The notes: a model not told the origin generated them from the sequence alone. DNA of 64,000 nt from Bacteroidota bacterium (GCA_016718825.1 JADKCL010000004.1:1-64000); one strand, 5' to 3'. Counted from the first letter of the stretch, positions 8,315 to 17,242 are shown. Program-made: numbers and translations.

Positions 8315-9196
8315 ATGACCAAGGAAGAAACCGCCGTCAGGACCACCTATTTCAGCATCGCAGGAAATATTTCCTTGGCGATCATCAAGGGACTTGCAGG
8401 CATTTTTGGCAATTCCTACGCCCTCATTGCCGACGCCATCGAATCCACCACCGACATCTTCTCCTCGTTTTTGGTGCTCTTCGGATTGAAATATGCCAAC
8501 AGGCCACCCGACAAAAATCACCCCTATGGCCACGGGCGGGCCGAACCCTTGATCACATTTCTGGTTGTCGGCTTCCTCATTACCTCCGCAACCCTCATCG
8601 CCTACGAAAGCATCCTGAACATTGGAACGCCGCATGACCTGCCCAAGTCCTGGACCTTGCTCGTGTTGGCCCCCTTGATTCTCTGGAAAGAAATCTCTTA
8701 CCGCATTGTCATGCACAATGCCCGCAAGACCAACAGTTCCTCCCTCAAGGCAGATGCATGGCACCACCGCAGCGACGCGATTACTTCCGTCGCGGCCTTC
8801 ATCGGCATCGCCATCGCATTGATCTTTGGCAAAGGCTACGAAACCGCAGACGATTGGGCCGCCCTGTTTGCCGCCGGATTCATCCTCTACAACAGTTACC
8901 GCATCTTCAGACCTGCCCTTGCCGAGATCATGGACGAACACGTCTACGACGAACTCATTCAGGAAATCAGGCGGGTGTCGCTCACGGTCGCAGGAGTGGT
9001 GGAGACGGAAAAATGCTTTATTCGCAAGGCCGGAATGAAATACCATGTGGACCTGCATGCCGTGGTGGATGCCGAGATTACGGTACGGGAAGGGCATGAC
9101 ATCGCCCACCAACTCAAAGACACATTGCGCAGCGAAATGCCCCAACTGGGCCATGTTTTGATTCATATTGAGCCCAGCGCCAATCCCGCAGAATAA
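8315..9196 (+). CDS. Cation diffusion facilitator family metal efflux transporter
   Basis: 293 aa inner-membrane antiporter that exports Zn2+, Fe2+ or related divalent ions in exchange for protons. About six membrane segments fill residues 12-200. The two metal-binding pairs of the family are visible as DAIES near residue 40 and HHRSDA near residue 148; HPYGHGRAEP near residue 72 is another signature. A cytoplasmic C-terminal domain (residues about 205-290, with YHVDLHAVVD and HVLIHIEP) completes the fold. Metal specificity is not readable from these motifs alone. The adjacent copper-linked MbnP/MbnH pair is separated by 650 bases of repeats, so no operon is implied. Confidence 0.93.
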   Translation: MTKEETAVRTTYFSIAGNISLAIIKGLAGIFGNSYALIADAIESTTDIFSSFLVLFGLKYANRPPDKNHPYGHGRAEPLITFLVVGFLITSATLIAYESILNIGTPHDLPKSWTLLVLAPLILWKEISYRIVMHNARKTNSSSLKADAWHHRSDAITSVAAFIGIAIALIFGKGYETADDWAALFAAGFILYNSYRIFRPALAEIMDEHVYDELIQEIRRVSLTVAGVVETEKCFIRKAGMKYHVDLHAVVDAEITVREGHDIAHQLKDTLRSEMPQLGHVLIHIEPSANPAE

Positions 9197-9843
9197 TCTT
9201 TGGACCCTTTTGGATAGGCATAAAGGTATGTCAGCTTGATCGCGCACGCGGATGGGCGACACTGTTTGCGGATCTGGAAATCGTGATGCTCGGATTTTGC
9301 TAGGCCGGCCGGCGAGACGTTTCAGCCGGAGGCTCCCGCAGGTGGGACCGGTGGGTGCAGCATCTGTTTTTCAGCCAGAGGCCCCCGCAGGCGGGACGCG
9401 GTGGCTGCAGCGTCGGCGTTTCGGCGGGACGCCGACGCCTCACAGTCGGCAATGCCGACCAATTCCCCTCTCCAAAAGCCAGCTGCCTACCCCTCCCCAA
9501 AAGCGCAGCGATGGGGAGGGGCCAGGGGAGAGGCGATCAAAAAGGCGGCAAGCCGCCAATTCAAAACCTCCGCGCCAAGGCGCGGATTCGGGGGGGGGGA
9601 TCCTCATAACCCGAGGCTGCCGCCTCGGGCTACCGACAGTCGGCCCATTCTGGGCGAACAAAAAAACCACCAGGAAGGCAATGCCGACCAATTCCCCTCC
9701 CCAAAAGCGCAGCGATGGGGAGGGGCCAGGGGAGAGGCCACAAAATGGCGGCAAGCCGCCAACAAGAATCCCTACCAAAAACGAATTCCACCCACATCCC
9801 TTATCTTTGAGCCATCCCAGGACCCAAAATCCCCAATGTCTTC
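9197..9843. repeat. Repeat-filled spacer
   Basis: No gene. In order: two direct copies of a GAGGC(T/C)CCCGCAGG(T/C)GGGAC phrase (about 9328 and 9379), a partial ATTCCCCTCTCCAAAAGC unit (9462-9480), REP-like units at 9490-9558 and 9693-9760, a run of ten G near 9590, and a CCGAGGC/GCCTCGG hairpin near 9612. The same elements occur at 5000-5460. Confidence 0.8.
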
Positions 9844-10533
9844 ATGCCCCGCATAATCCTCCTTCCGATCCTGCTCCTCCTCACCAATGCCCTTTTTGCG
9901 CAGCGGGACGCGGTGACCATCCGGTTTGAGCCGACGTTTGGGGGCCTGCCCGTCGAATTGGACAAGGCCTACGGCTTGGCAAATGGCGATTCGGTGGTCT
10001 TGGAGCGCTTGCGGTTTTACGTCTCAGGAATGGAGCTGCTGCGTGGCGGCAAGGTCGTGGGCGAATGTCTGCCGGCTTACCGCTTGGTGGATGTTGCCGA
10101 TCCTGCCTCCCTTATCCTGAAAAATCATTCGAAGAAAGCCCTTCAGTCCGACCGCATCCGCTTCCAATTGGGCATCGACAGCCTGACCAATGTCTCCGGC
10201 GCCTTGGCGGGGGACCTCGACCCGACCAAGGGCATGTACTGGGCCTGGCAAAGCGGCTACATCAATTTCAAACTCGAAGGAAATTCCCCCGCTTGCCCCG
10301 CGCGGAACCACTTTTTCCAGTTCCACTTGGGCGGGTATCTGCCTCCGTTTTTGGCCGTTCAGACCGTCGAATTGCCCTTGGCGCAAGTTCGGAAGGAAAT
10401 TGTCATCCAATGGGCGGTGGACGAATGGCTGAATCGCATCGACTTGGGCAGAACTTACGAGGTGATGAGCCCGGGGGAAAATGCCGTCCAATTGGCGAGA
10501 ATGGTTTCCAAAGGTTTTAAGGTCGTCGAATGA
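9844..10533 (+). CDS. MbnP-like copper-binding protein
   Basis: 229 aa with signal peptide MPRIILLPILLLLTNALFAQ, so periplasmic or exported. It matches the MbnP family: ERLRFYVSGMEL, the central KGMYWAWQSGYINFKLEG with conserved tryptophans, and NHFFQFHLGG. In studied members a tryptophan is oxidised to kynurenine by the partner MbnH, creating a copper-binding site; whether that happens here is inference. The stop overlaps the start of the di-heme peroxidase gene by four bases (ATGA, 10530-10533), the tight pairing typical of the family. No methanobactin precursor or biosynthetic genes are nearby, so the pair would act in copper handling alone. Confidence 0.85.
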   Translation: MPRIILLPILLLLTNALFAQRDAVTIRFEPTFGGLPVELDKAYGLANGDSVVLERLRFYVSGMELLRGGKVVGECLPAYRLVDVADPASLILKNHSKKALQSDRIRFQLGIDSLTNVSGALAGDLDPTKGMYWAWQSGYINFKLEGNSPACPARNHFFQFHLGGYLPPFLAVQTVELPLAQVRKEIVIQWAVDEWLNRIDLGRTYEVMSPGENAVQLARMVSKGFKVVE

Positions 10534-11603
10534 AAAGAGGCGGATTGTACGTGGTTCTGATGCTGGCTTTCTTCGGATTGGCCTTTCAAGCCCGTCGAAT
10601 GCGGTTGTTTGAGCAGCCCAAGCATTTTCCAGCGCCTGTTTATGACTTTGCAGCGAATCCACTTTCGGCAGAGAAGATTGCCTTGGGAAGAGTCTTGTTT
10701 TACGATCCCATTCTCTCCGCCGACAGCACCATTTCTTGCGCAAGCTGCCATTCGCCCTACAATGCCTTCGCCCATACCGACCACGACCTGAGCCACGGCA
10801 TCCGCGACCAAATCGGCACCCGCAATGCGCCGGCGCTCTTCAACCTCGCTTGGCATCCCGTGTACATGTGGGACGGCGCAGCCAATCATCTCGATATGCA
10901 AGCGCTCGCCCCGATCAGCCACCCCAAGGAAATGGCCGAATCGATTGAAAACGTGGTCGCAAAGCTCGAACGGCAGCCGATGTACAGCGGCCTTTTTGCA
11001 CAGGCATTCGGCTACAAGGCCATCACCGGCGAATCTATCTTAAAAGCCTTGGCGCAGTTTCAGCTCACCCTCGTTTCCGCCCACGCGCGGTACGACAGCG
11101 TGCAGGCAGGCAAGGCGAAGTTCACCCCGCAAGAGCAAAATGGCTACCGTTTATTCCGCGAGAATTGCAATGCCTGCCACCAGGAACCGCTGTTTTCGAC
11201 CTACGGCTTCGCCAACAATGGCCTGCCCATCGACACGACCTTGCAAGACTTTGGCCGGTCAAAAATCAGCCAAAATCCGCAAGACAGCCTGCAATTCAAG
11301 ATTCCTTCGCTGCGCAACCTCACCTATTCATTCCCCTACATGCACGACGGCCGCTTCAAAAAGCTCGGGCAGGTGATCAACCATTATACCTCCGGCATTC
11401 AAAACAGTCCGAGCCTCTCCCCCATCCTGCGCAAACCCATTGTCCTGTCCTCCACCGAAAAAGTCGACCTGATTGCCTTCCTCCTGACCCTCAATGACCG
11501 GCAGTTTGTATTTGATCCGAAACATCAGTTTCCGCGGAATCCCGGACGTGGAAATCAAAGGTTAAGCGGGAGGACTCCAGAGGAGTCGAAGGTTGAACAT
11601 TGA
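10530..11603 (+). CDS. MbnH-like di-heme cytochrome c peroxidase family protein
   Basis: 357 aa with an N-terminal export segment (GLYVVLMLAFFGLAFQA). Two c-type heme sites, CASCH at residue 70 and CNACH at residue 213, mark the bacterial cytochrome c peroxidase/MauG superfamily. PIKLG-like ALGRVLFYDPILS and the YMHDGRFKKLGQVINHY phrase are also typical. MbnH-type members oxidise tryptophan in the MbnP partner encoded just upstream with a 4-base overlap. The last dozen codons (SGRTPEESKVEH) lie in the repeat field starting near 11560, so the original C-terminus may have been overwritten or extended by repeat sequence. Confidence 0.88.
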   Translation: MKRGGLYVVLMLAFFGLAFQARRMRLFEQPKHFPAPVYDFAANPLSAEKIALGRVLFYDPILSADSTISCASCHSPYNAFAHTDHDLSHGIRDQIGTRNAPALFNLAWHPVYMWDGAANHLDMQALAPISHPKEMAESIENVVAKLERQPMYSGLFAQAFGYKAITGESILKALAQFQLTLVSAHARYDSVQAGKAKFTPQEQNGYRLFRENCNACHQEPLFSTYGFANNGLPIDTTLQDFGRSKISQNPQDSLQFKIPSLRNLTYSFPYMHDGRFKKLGQVINHYTSGIQNSPSLSPILRKPIVLSSTEKVDLIAFLLTLNDRQFVFDPKHQFPRNPGRGNQRLSGRTPEESKVEH

Positions 11604-11925
11604 TTGCTCCAGAGGTCAACCGTGAAATCGAAGGTTGATTGTCGACTCCAGAGGAGTCCTTTATAGAAGGTTGAACATTGATTCCGACTCCAGAGGGGTC
11701 CAACCTTTATAGAAATCGAAGGGACATGATTCCGACTCCGGAGGTCCAACAGTGAAGGTTCATTGATGCCAAAAAATCAAGGTTGAACATTGATTTCCGG
11801 CCAGCCTTTATAGAAATCGAAGGCTGAAGGCACCGACAGTCAACCTTATAGAAACGTTGTGGGAACCGACTCCGATGCCAACCTAGAAGGTTGAACATTG
11901 ATTCCGACTCCGAAGTCAAAACAAA
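11560..11925. repeat. Mosaic repeat field
   Basis: Scrambled copies of a few short words: AAGGTTGAACATTGATT (about 11586, 11669, 11780, 11886), GACTCCAGAGGAGTC palindrome (11572 and 11645), CCTTTATAGAAATCGAAGG (about 11703 and 11805). Their order and spacing vary, with partial copies between. No gene. The field covers the 3' end of the MbnH-like gene and most of the spacer to 12029. Confidence 0.8.
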
Positions 11926-12029
11926 CCACCAACGCAAATCAATTCCCCGAAAAAAAATCCTTCCTCCCCCGCAAGTTATCCCGAGAAACGACATCCAAAC
12001 ACCCAATCAACACAAAAAGGAAGATTCCA

Positions 12030-13409
12030 ATGAGAATGAAAAAAGCAATTCTAACACTTTGCTTGATGGCGGGCGCCACCGCAAGCCAAGCGCAACTCAG
12101 TCCTGCGGTCACCGCATGGTTGCGCAATACCACCACAACCGGCAGTTATTACGCAAGCGGCAACAGCACCGCGATTCCCAACAACATCTTGGTGAATTGC
12201 CAGCGCGTAGAATATTCGGCGAGCAACGTGTACATTACCACGGCGGGCGTACCAGCCTATCCGACGGGACCATTTTTGGACGGGAACCCTTCGAATGCCA
12301 CGAATCAGAATGCGATTTTCAAATTTCCGTTGAATCCGACCCAGAACACGGGCAATCCGACCGCGACGACGGGGGGCAATATCGGCGTCTTCATCAATGG
12401 TGTGGCGCTGTTTGACTACCGCGACGGTGTCGCTTGGAATACAACCACCAACGCGCTTTGCGGCGGACCGGGCAATCCGCCTTGCGCGGGCGGACCGCAG
12501 GCTACACAGTCTTGGAACCGTGATGCCGTCCCAGCCGAAAAGCCCGGCTTCGACTGCTCCAAAGGCCACCCTGCGATGGGTAACTATCACCATCACCAGA
12601 ATCCATCCGCCTTCAAGCTGGATTTGGACGTCATTTCCACGATTTGCAATCTCTACGATGCCGACGGATTGTACGCCATCGACAGCACGGTCCACAGCCC
12701 CCTGATCGGCTACGCCTACGACGGCTTCCCGATTTACGGTGCCTACGGCTTCGCCAATGCGAATGGCACAGGTGGCATCACCCGCATCAAATCGAGCTAT
12801 CAACTCCGCAACATCACCGTGCGTACCCATCATGCAGACGGCACCGATGTTCCCGACGGACCAGCTGTGGGCACAACCTATTACCTCGGTTATTGGCGCG
12901 AAGACTACGAATACATCAGCCATGCAGGTCAAGAAGACTACCTTGACGAGCACAATGGCCGCTTTTGCGTGACGCCCGAGTACCCCAACGGAACCTATGC
13001 CTATTTCGCGACGGTCGATGCAGACTGGAATTCGGCCTATCCTTATGTCGTCGGCCCCACTTTCTACGGCACTTACGCCAACCGCAAGGTGACCTCCGTA
13101 ACCGAACCGACGACGGAATACACAGGCGCCGTTTCGATCTCCGAATCCGATTTCGACAACATGGCCATCTCCGTGTACCCCAATCCAGCGTCTGACTTGG
13201 TCGCCATCCAAATCGGCGGCTTGGTGCAGGAGGACCTGACCGTCGAATTGATCGATGTCACCGGCCGATTGATCCAGCAATCCAAAATCAATGCTGGCCA
13301 GACGATTGCCTACTTCGATGTGCAGACGGTCTATGACGGCATTTACCTGATCAAAGTCTCCAATGATCAGTACAGCACCACCAAAAAGGTGGTGGTGACA
13401 AAGCAGTAA
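12030..13409 (+). CDS. YHYH-domain secreted protein with T9SS type A domain
   Basis: 459 aa from the ATG at 12030, which gives the signal peptide MKKAILTLCLMAGATASQAQ; the longer open frame upstream is repeat sequence. The central region fits the YHYH family of unknown function: GNYHHHQNP near residue 186, LIGYAYDGFPIYGAYGF, and YLDEHNGRFCVTPEYPNGTY. The name-giving motif reads YHHH here rather than YHYH. The C-terminus is a T9SS sorting domain (ISVYPNPASDLVAIQ ... IYLIKVS ... KKVVVTKQ). Cell-surface or released protein; metal binding through the histidines is plausible but not shown. A terminator-like hairpin follows at 13476. Confidence 0.85.
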   Translation: MRMKKAILTLCLMAGATASQAQLSPAVTAWLRNTTTTGSYYASGNSTAIPNNILVNCQRVEYSASNVYITTAGVPAYPTGPFLDGNPSNATNQNAIFKFPLNPTQNTGNPTATTGGNIGVFINGVALFDYRDGVAWNTTTNALCGGPGNPPCAGGPQATQSWNRDAVPAEKPGFDCSKGHPAMGNYHHHQNPSAFKLDLDVISTICNLYDADGLYAIDSTVHSPLIGYAYDGFPIYGAYGFANANGTGGITRIKSSYQLRNITVRTHHADGTDVPDGPAVGTTYYLGYWREDYEYISHAGQEDYLDEHNGRFCVTPEYPNGTYAYFATVDADWNSAYPYVVGPTFYGTYANRKVTSVTEPTTEYTGAVSISESDFDNMAISVYPNPASDLVAIQIGGLVQEDLTVELIDVTGRLIQQSKINAGQTIAYFDVQTVYDGIYLIKVSNDQYSTTKKVVVTKQ

Positions 13410-13475
13410 TCACCCATTGCCATCGTTGCGCTTGCAGTATTGGCATATTGGGAAATGAAAATTCAGGTCTTATTA

Positions 13476-13509
13476 CAGAAAGGGGTTCAGCGGTCTGAAC
13501 CCCTTTCTG
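13476..13509 (+). terminator. Hairpin after the YHYH gene
   Basis: CAGAAAGGGGTTCAG, loop CGGT, then CTGAACCCCTTTCTG: a perfect 15-bp stem 66 bases after the stop, followed by TTCT only. Probably a transcription terminator, although the U-tract is weak. Confidence 0.6.
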
Positions 13510-13673
13510 TTCTAGGATCGAACCGGTTTGAAATCAAAATCAGGCATAACGGGTAATGTCGTTGAGTTTAGTGCTTCTGCCCCGTAGGGGGTAGTATGGT
13601 AGACCGATCACGTTGTCATAGCTCGTTTGACGGCATGCGAAAAACCGACATGATCGGTGTTGGAATCAATTCC

Positions 13674-13706
13674 GTGTAGAGACGGCGGCACGCCCCGTCT
13701 CTACAC
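13674..13706. repeat. GTGTAGAGACGG inverted repeat
   Basis: Arms 13674-13685 and 13695-13706 are perfect reverse complements around a 9-base loop (CGGCACGCC). This GTAGAGACG...CGTCTCTAC hairpin type is a common dispersed intergenic repeat in several phyla. A CCCCGTAGGGG palindrome sits at 13580-13590. Otherwise 13410-13892 has no gene; a TACCTTTG box at 13773-13780 could be a -7 element for the next gene, but no -33 match is present. Confidence 0.7.
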
Positions 13707-13892
13707 AGAGGAACCAACCAACTATTTTCCAATACCCGCAACCTTAATGACAAATTAGAACCCGAAATGGCGTACCTTTGCATTGTTGCAGCATGTCACT
13801 CTGACAATGGAGGGACAAGATGGTTGATGCAGCGGGTTGGATTTCAGGGAGCAAATGGCTGTTCCTCCTCAAAAATTAGTTGCTGTAGAACG

Positions 13893-14309
13893 ATGAAGAA
13901 CATTTTCATGGAAAAGAGTACCAAGCCCGCATCGCAGGACTTGCAACAGGCATTGGGAGATACTTTTGAAATTTGGCGCACGCTTGCAGCCTTTGCCTAC
14001 AAATCTTCCCCGGGCGCGATTGAGGCTTGGACCTACGGCAATACCAAAACCGGCTGGGGATTCCGCATCAGCCAGAATCGCAAGGTGTTGGTTCACTTGC
14101 TCCCAAGGGACAAGTTCTTCCAAGTCGCCTTCGTTTTCGAACAAAAAGCAACTGATGCCATCTTGGCAAGTGATATTTCTGACGAGTTGAAAGCCGAACT
14201 CAAAGCCGCGAAAGTAGGCCTTGAGGGTCGTGCCATCAAAATCGAAGCACGCGACAAAGCTGGTCTCGACGACCTCAAGAAGCTGATCGCAATGCAGGCC
14301 GCCAACTAA
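13893..14309 (+). CDS. DUF3788-like protein
   Basis: 138 aa from the ATG at 13893 (ATG at 13908 is the alternative); the frame is open upstream without coding character. It fits the DUF3788 family of small cytoplasmic proteins: FEIWRTLAAFAYKSSPGAIE, the W-x-Y and GWGFRISQNRK phrase, LVHLLPRDKFFQVAFVF and the C-terminal KAELKAAK...GRAIKIEARDKA. No biochemical function is established for the family. No catalytic motif or partner gene is evident; it is followed 143 bases later by a YceI-like gene. Confidence 0.75.
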   Translation: MKNIFMEKSTKPASQDLQQALGDTFEIWRTLAAFAYKSSPGAIEAWTYGNTKTGWGFRISQNRKVLVHLLPRDKFFQVAFVFEQKATDAILASDISDELKAELKAAKVGLEGRAIKIEARDKAGLDDLKKLIAMQAAN

Positions 14310-14451
14310 GGCCTGCAGATTCCGGATTTTGCGCCACCTTCCAATCTCCATTCAGCTTCGAATGGATGAATTGTCATGTCCCGATAGCCGGAGGAAGTTC
14401 CATCCACAAACAAATTCACAGGCGGAGTGTTACGTTTCCAAAACCAGGGTG

Positions 14452-14982
14452 ATGAAAAGCAAGTGGATCATTGGAATGTTGGGAATCGTGTTATTCCTGA
14501 CTGCCGTTGCGGCGCACCGTGTAATCACCTGGAAAATCGGCGAATGTTATGCTATTCGTTTCGAGACCGAAAAGGTTTCCGGAGCATTTACGCAACTCAG
14601 CGGCAGGATCGAATTTAACGAAACCGACTTGTCGGCCTCCCTGTTTGATGTAGCCGTAGCGACGGCATCGATCGAGACCGGCATTGGCCTTAAAAACAAA
14701 CATGCCCGCAGCGAAAATTGGTTTGATGCCGAGAAATACCCCGAGATCCGGTTCCGCAGCAGCAGCATCGTGAAGGTGACCAATGGCTATGAAACCCGAG
14801 GAACGCTCGATATGCACGGCGTGCAAAAGGAAATTGCAATTCCCTTCACGTTTGTGCAGGATACGTTCAAAGGAACCTTTTCCCTGAACCGACTGGATTA
14901 CAACCTCGGTGCAACAGAAGGCATGCAAGGCAGCGTGGGCAAGGAGTTGAAGATCGACTTGGCGGTGCCGGTTTCAAAATAA
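14452..14982 (+). CDS. YceI-like lipid-binding family protein
   Basis: 176 aa. The ATG at 14452 starts a membrane or signal segment (WIIGMLGIVLFLTAVAA), so the protein is exported. The rest is the YceI fold, a beta-barrel that binds isoprenoid or other lipids: FETEKVSGAFTQLSGRIEF, SIETGIGLKNKHARSENWFD and YPEIRFRSSSI are the recognisable family phrases, and LDMHGVQKEIAIPFTF closes the barrel. A single transcription unit is likely; no catalytic residues are expected. Confidence 0.88.
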   Translation: MKSKWIIGMLGIVLFLTAVAAHRVITWKIGECYAIRFETEKVSGAFTQLSGRIEFNETDLSASLFDVAVATASIETGIGLKNKHARSENWFDAEKYPEIRFRSSSIVKVTNGYETRGTLDMHGVQKEIAIPFTFVQDTFKGTFSLNRLDYNLGATEGMQGSVGKELKIDLAVPVSK

Positions 14983-15040
14983 AGCCTTCAACAGGAACAA
15001 ATGAACTTCATTCAGTGCTGATGCTGCGAATGCAACGTGT

Positions 15041-16099
15041 CTAAGCCGTCTTTTTCGCTTCCTCTTTATTACTGACAGCCAACTTATTGGGACGGTAATA
15101 ATCATCCAAAAACTGCTGTTTGGAGTCGCGATAGGATTCGATGCCGCCGATTTTGTGCAGGAGCCAGATATAGGCCCAGGCATTGTCCCATTGATAAGGC
15201 AGAAATCCGGAGCGGGCGCTGTTGGGGTACAAATGGTGATTGTTGTGCCATTCGCCGCCGAGCAAACCCGGCCGTGTTTGGTTGATCGACATGTCGCGCC
15301 GGTTAAAGTCAATTCCGTCCTGCCGCTTGTCCTCACCACCGCCATGGCCTTGGTAGTTAAATGTCCGCACCGCCAAGACCCAGAGCATGGCCCCGAAAAA
15401 CATGGCACAAGCCAGTCCATGACCGCCAATCAGGTAGAAGGTGCCGTACCAAAATGCCCAATTGAGCACCCAATGGAGCATCGTCGGCAAGGGATGCGTC
15501 ACCGAACCCCATTTTTGGTATTGTTTGTAGCTGTTGATGTAGATCCCGGTATGCGTCAGGAACTTCGTCGTGCGGATGTAGTCCTCCTCACTCATGTCCT
15601 TGGCGATCGGCTGATGATTGGTGTCCGCCAAGAAGCAATACAAGAACCCTCCAGAGGCATTGTAAGGATCGCCCGGCTTGTCTGATTTCATATGGTGGAC
15701 GTGGTGCGAGACAACATAAATCTCCTCCGGAATCAGCCGCACAACCAAGTTTTGGGTCAAAATTCGCCAAAAGGCATTCTTGAATTTGTAGGCCCTGTGC
15801 GTGGAATAGCGGTGGTACCAAATCGTGCCATGGGTGCTCATAAATACCATTCCGTACAGCACCCCGATGAGGAGGTAAGGCCACCAGAAAAAGTACGTAA
15901 AAAACAGGACGACCAAGGGAATCAAGCACATCACCCAGAACCATCCGACCAAAGCAGACCAATTTTTCTTGGTTTTGAAAATATTCACACGAGAAAGGAG
16001 CTCTTTCACGAGTTGAGTTTTCGAAGGTTTGATCAGTTCGCCGTTTTCATCTTCCCAACCGTAGGAAGGTTGCTGCAAAACTTGGTCGATAAAAGCCAT
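15041..16099 (-). CDS. Membrane fatty acid (acyl-CoA) desaturase
   Basis: 352 aa integral membrane di-iron enzyme that introduces a cis double bond into acyl chains using O2. All three histidine boxes are present: HRYSTH near residue 99, HHVHH near 132 and HNNHH near 288, with hydrophobic spans between (WFWVMCLIPLVVLFFTYFFW; GTFYLIGGHGLACAMFFGAM). The ATG at 16099 is chosen; an in-frame ATG 33 bases further up only adds a non-conserved tail. It converges with the YceI gene with 58 bases between the stops. The role is probably membrane fluidity. Confidence 0.92.
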   Translation of the reverse strand: MAFIDQVLQQPSYGWEDENGELIKPSKTQLVKELLSRVNIFKTKKNWSALVGWFWVMCLIPLVVLFFTYFFWWPYLLIGVLYGMVFMSTHGTIWYHRYSTHRAYKFKNAFWRILTQNLVVRLIPEEIYVVSHHVHHMKSDKPGDPYNASGGFLYCFLADTNHQPIAKDMSEEDYIRTTKFLTHTGIYINSYKQYQKWGSVTHPLPTMLHWVLNWAFWYGTFYLIGGHGLACAMFFGAMLWVLAVRTFNYQGHGGGEDKRQDGIDFNRRDMSINQTRPGLLGGEWHNNHHLYPNSARSGFLPYQWDNAWAYIWLLHKIGGIESYRDSKQQFLDDYYRPNKLAVSNKEEAKKTA

Positions 16100-16557
16100 A
16101 CAAAAACAAAGATTAACATCAAAAAAGGCCAAAGAGGCAAGCGCAACGACGTGTTGCGTACCGCCAAGAATCCTGTTTTAGAGGGAATCGTTGTCACTGA
16201 AGCGCAGTCAATCCGATCAACGAACACGTGGGGAAGGTTGAATTCTTAACAATCAGGGCATAAGAACGGCAGGAATTCGCAGAATGCCAAACTGACGATG
16301 GTGATTGTTGCCGGAAAGCGGAAAACGTCCCCGATTCTCCCCTTCACGCTTCTCTTCCAGGACAACATATTCAGGATGCTATTCCGGAAAATACAACTGA
16401 TTATTTCGTCGCATGGGATCCTGCCGCGCAGAACATCTGGAAGCTTGAATTTCGCACGGAGGAAGGTTTCAGGTGAATACAAATGCGGATCACGGCAATG
16501 GAAACCCGATTTTCGGTCGCCTTGGCGACATTCGTGTTTTCCACGTACCTTTCCTTC
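16100..16557. other. Divergent intergenic region
   Basis: Separates the desaturase (minus) from the zinc-ribbon gene (plus). I see no RNA gene, no repeat and no consensus promoter; open frames here lack coding character. Confidence 0.4.
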
Positions 16558-17181
16558 ATGACAGAAGTTTCGTGCGCGACATGCAGGGCAGTGATGGCCC
16601 TCGGGGCCAAAACCGCACCTTTGGAAGGTGAAATGTGGCCCAATTCGGTGCCCGCGGAAGCTGATGCCCTTGAGGTATTCGCACCCGGAAGCGGTCATTC
16701 GCAAACCGTGCAGATCCGTCGCTGCCGCGACTGCGGCACACTTTATCGCTACCGCTACCATTCCGAATACGATGTCTCCGGCAGCTGGGACGACTATTTC
16801 TTCTGGAGGATGAGCGATGCGGCGCAGGAAAAGATCGGCCGGATTTTGCAGATGCCAAAAGGAAGCCGCGCGCCGGCGCATACCGCCGCCTTGAAGCACC
16901 CACAGGCAGACGTGCGCGAAGATGCCGCCTTGCTCCTGTGGATTCTGATGGACGACGGCGAGCCCATGTCCGCCGAATTGCTGGAAGCCGCCTGTTTTGC
17001 CTTGGCAGACAGCACCTACCTGGTGGGCAACTATTGCTACCGTGGCCTGCTGAGCTTTGCATTCCGTGGCAAGGCCGAGGCCGGCTTGCTACAGGTCGCT
17101 GTGAACCAAGCAAAACAAACAGCCACAGAGGACCGGTTTGGATGGATTTTGCTGAAGGAATGTGCCGAAATCATGAAGTAA
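16558..17181 (+). CDS. Unrecognised protein with zinc-ribbon N-terminus
   Basis: 207 aa from the ATG at 16558 (MTEVSCATC); the frame is open further up, but that stretch is not protein-like. Two CxxC pairs, CATC near residue 6 and CRDC near residue 55, could bind one zinc ion, followed by GTLYRYRYHSEYDVSGSWDDY with many aromatics. The C-terminal 110 residues are alpha-helical and Ala/Leu-rich (REDAALLLWILMDDGEPMSA), resembling HEAT-type helices. No family is recognised and no function is proposed. It ends 31 bases before a good promoter for the next gene. Confidence 0.65.
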   Translation: MTEVSCATCRAVMALGAKTAPLEGEMWPNSVPAEADALEVFAPGSGHSQTVQIRRCRDCGTLYRYRYHSEYDVSGSWDDYFFWRMSDAAQEKIGRILQMPKGSRAPAHTAALKHPQADVREDAALLLWILMDDGEPMSAELLEAACFALADSTYLVGNYCYRGLLSFAFRGKAEAGLLQVAVNQAKQTATEDRFGWILLKECAEIMK

Positions 17182-17211
17182 GCCTGAGCCCAATGCCAGG
17201 AAATCGTGAGA

Positions 17212-17242
17212 TTTGATTTACAGGAGGCAAATTGTATATTTG
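17212..17242 (+). promoter_or_regulatory. Bacteroidota-type promoter for the chain-length gene
   Basis: TTTG at 17212-17215, exactly 19 bases, then TATATTTG at 17235-17242. This matches the TTTG-N19-TAnnTTTG consensus of the Bacteroidota primary sigma factor. It predicts a transcript start near 17249 and a leader of about 180 bases to the ATG at 17430. Confidence 0.7.

Noticed and set aside
7181..9262. Very long open frame on the minus strand (about 690 codons)
   Set aside because: It is antisense to two well-recognised genes (EEP phosphodiesterase and CDF transporter) and has no family-like content.
13560..13760. Possible tRNA or small RNA gene in the hairpin-rich spacer
   Set aside because: The GTGTAGAGACGG hairpin is a known type of dispersed repeat and no cloverleaf could be drawn.
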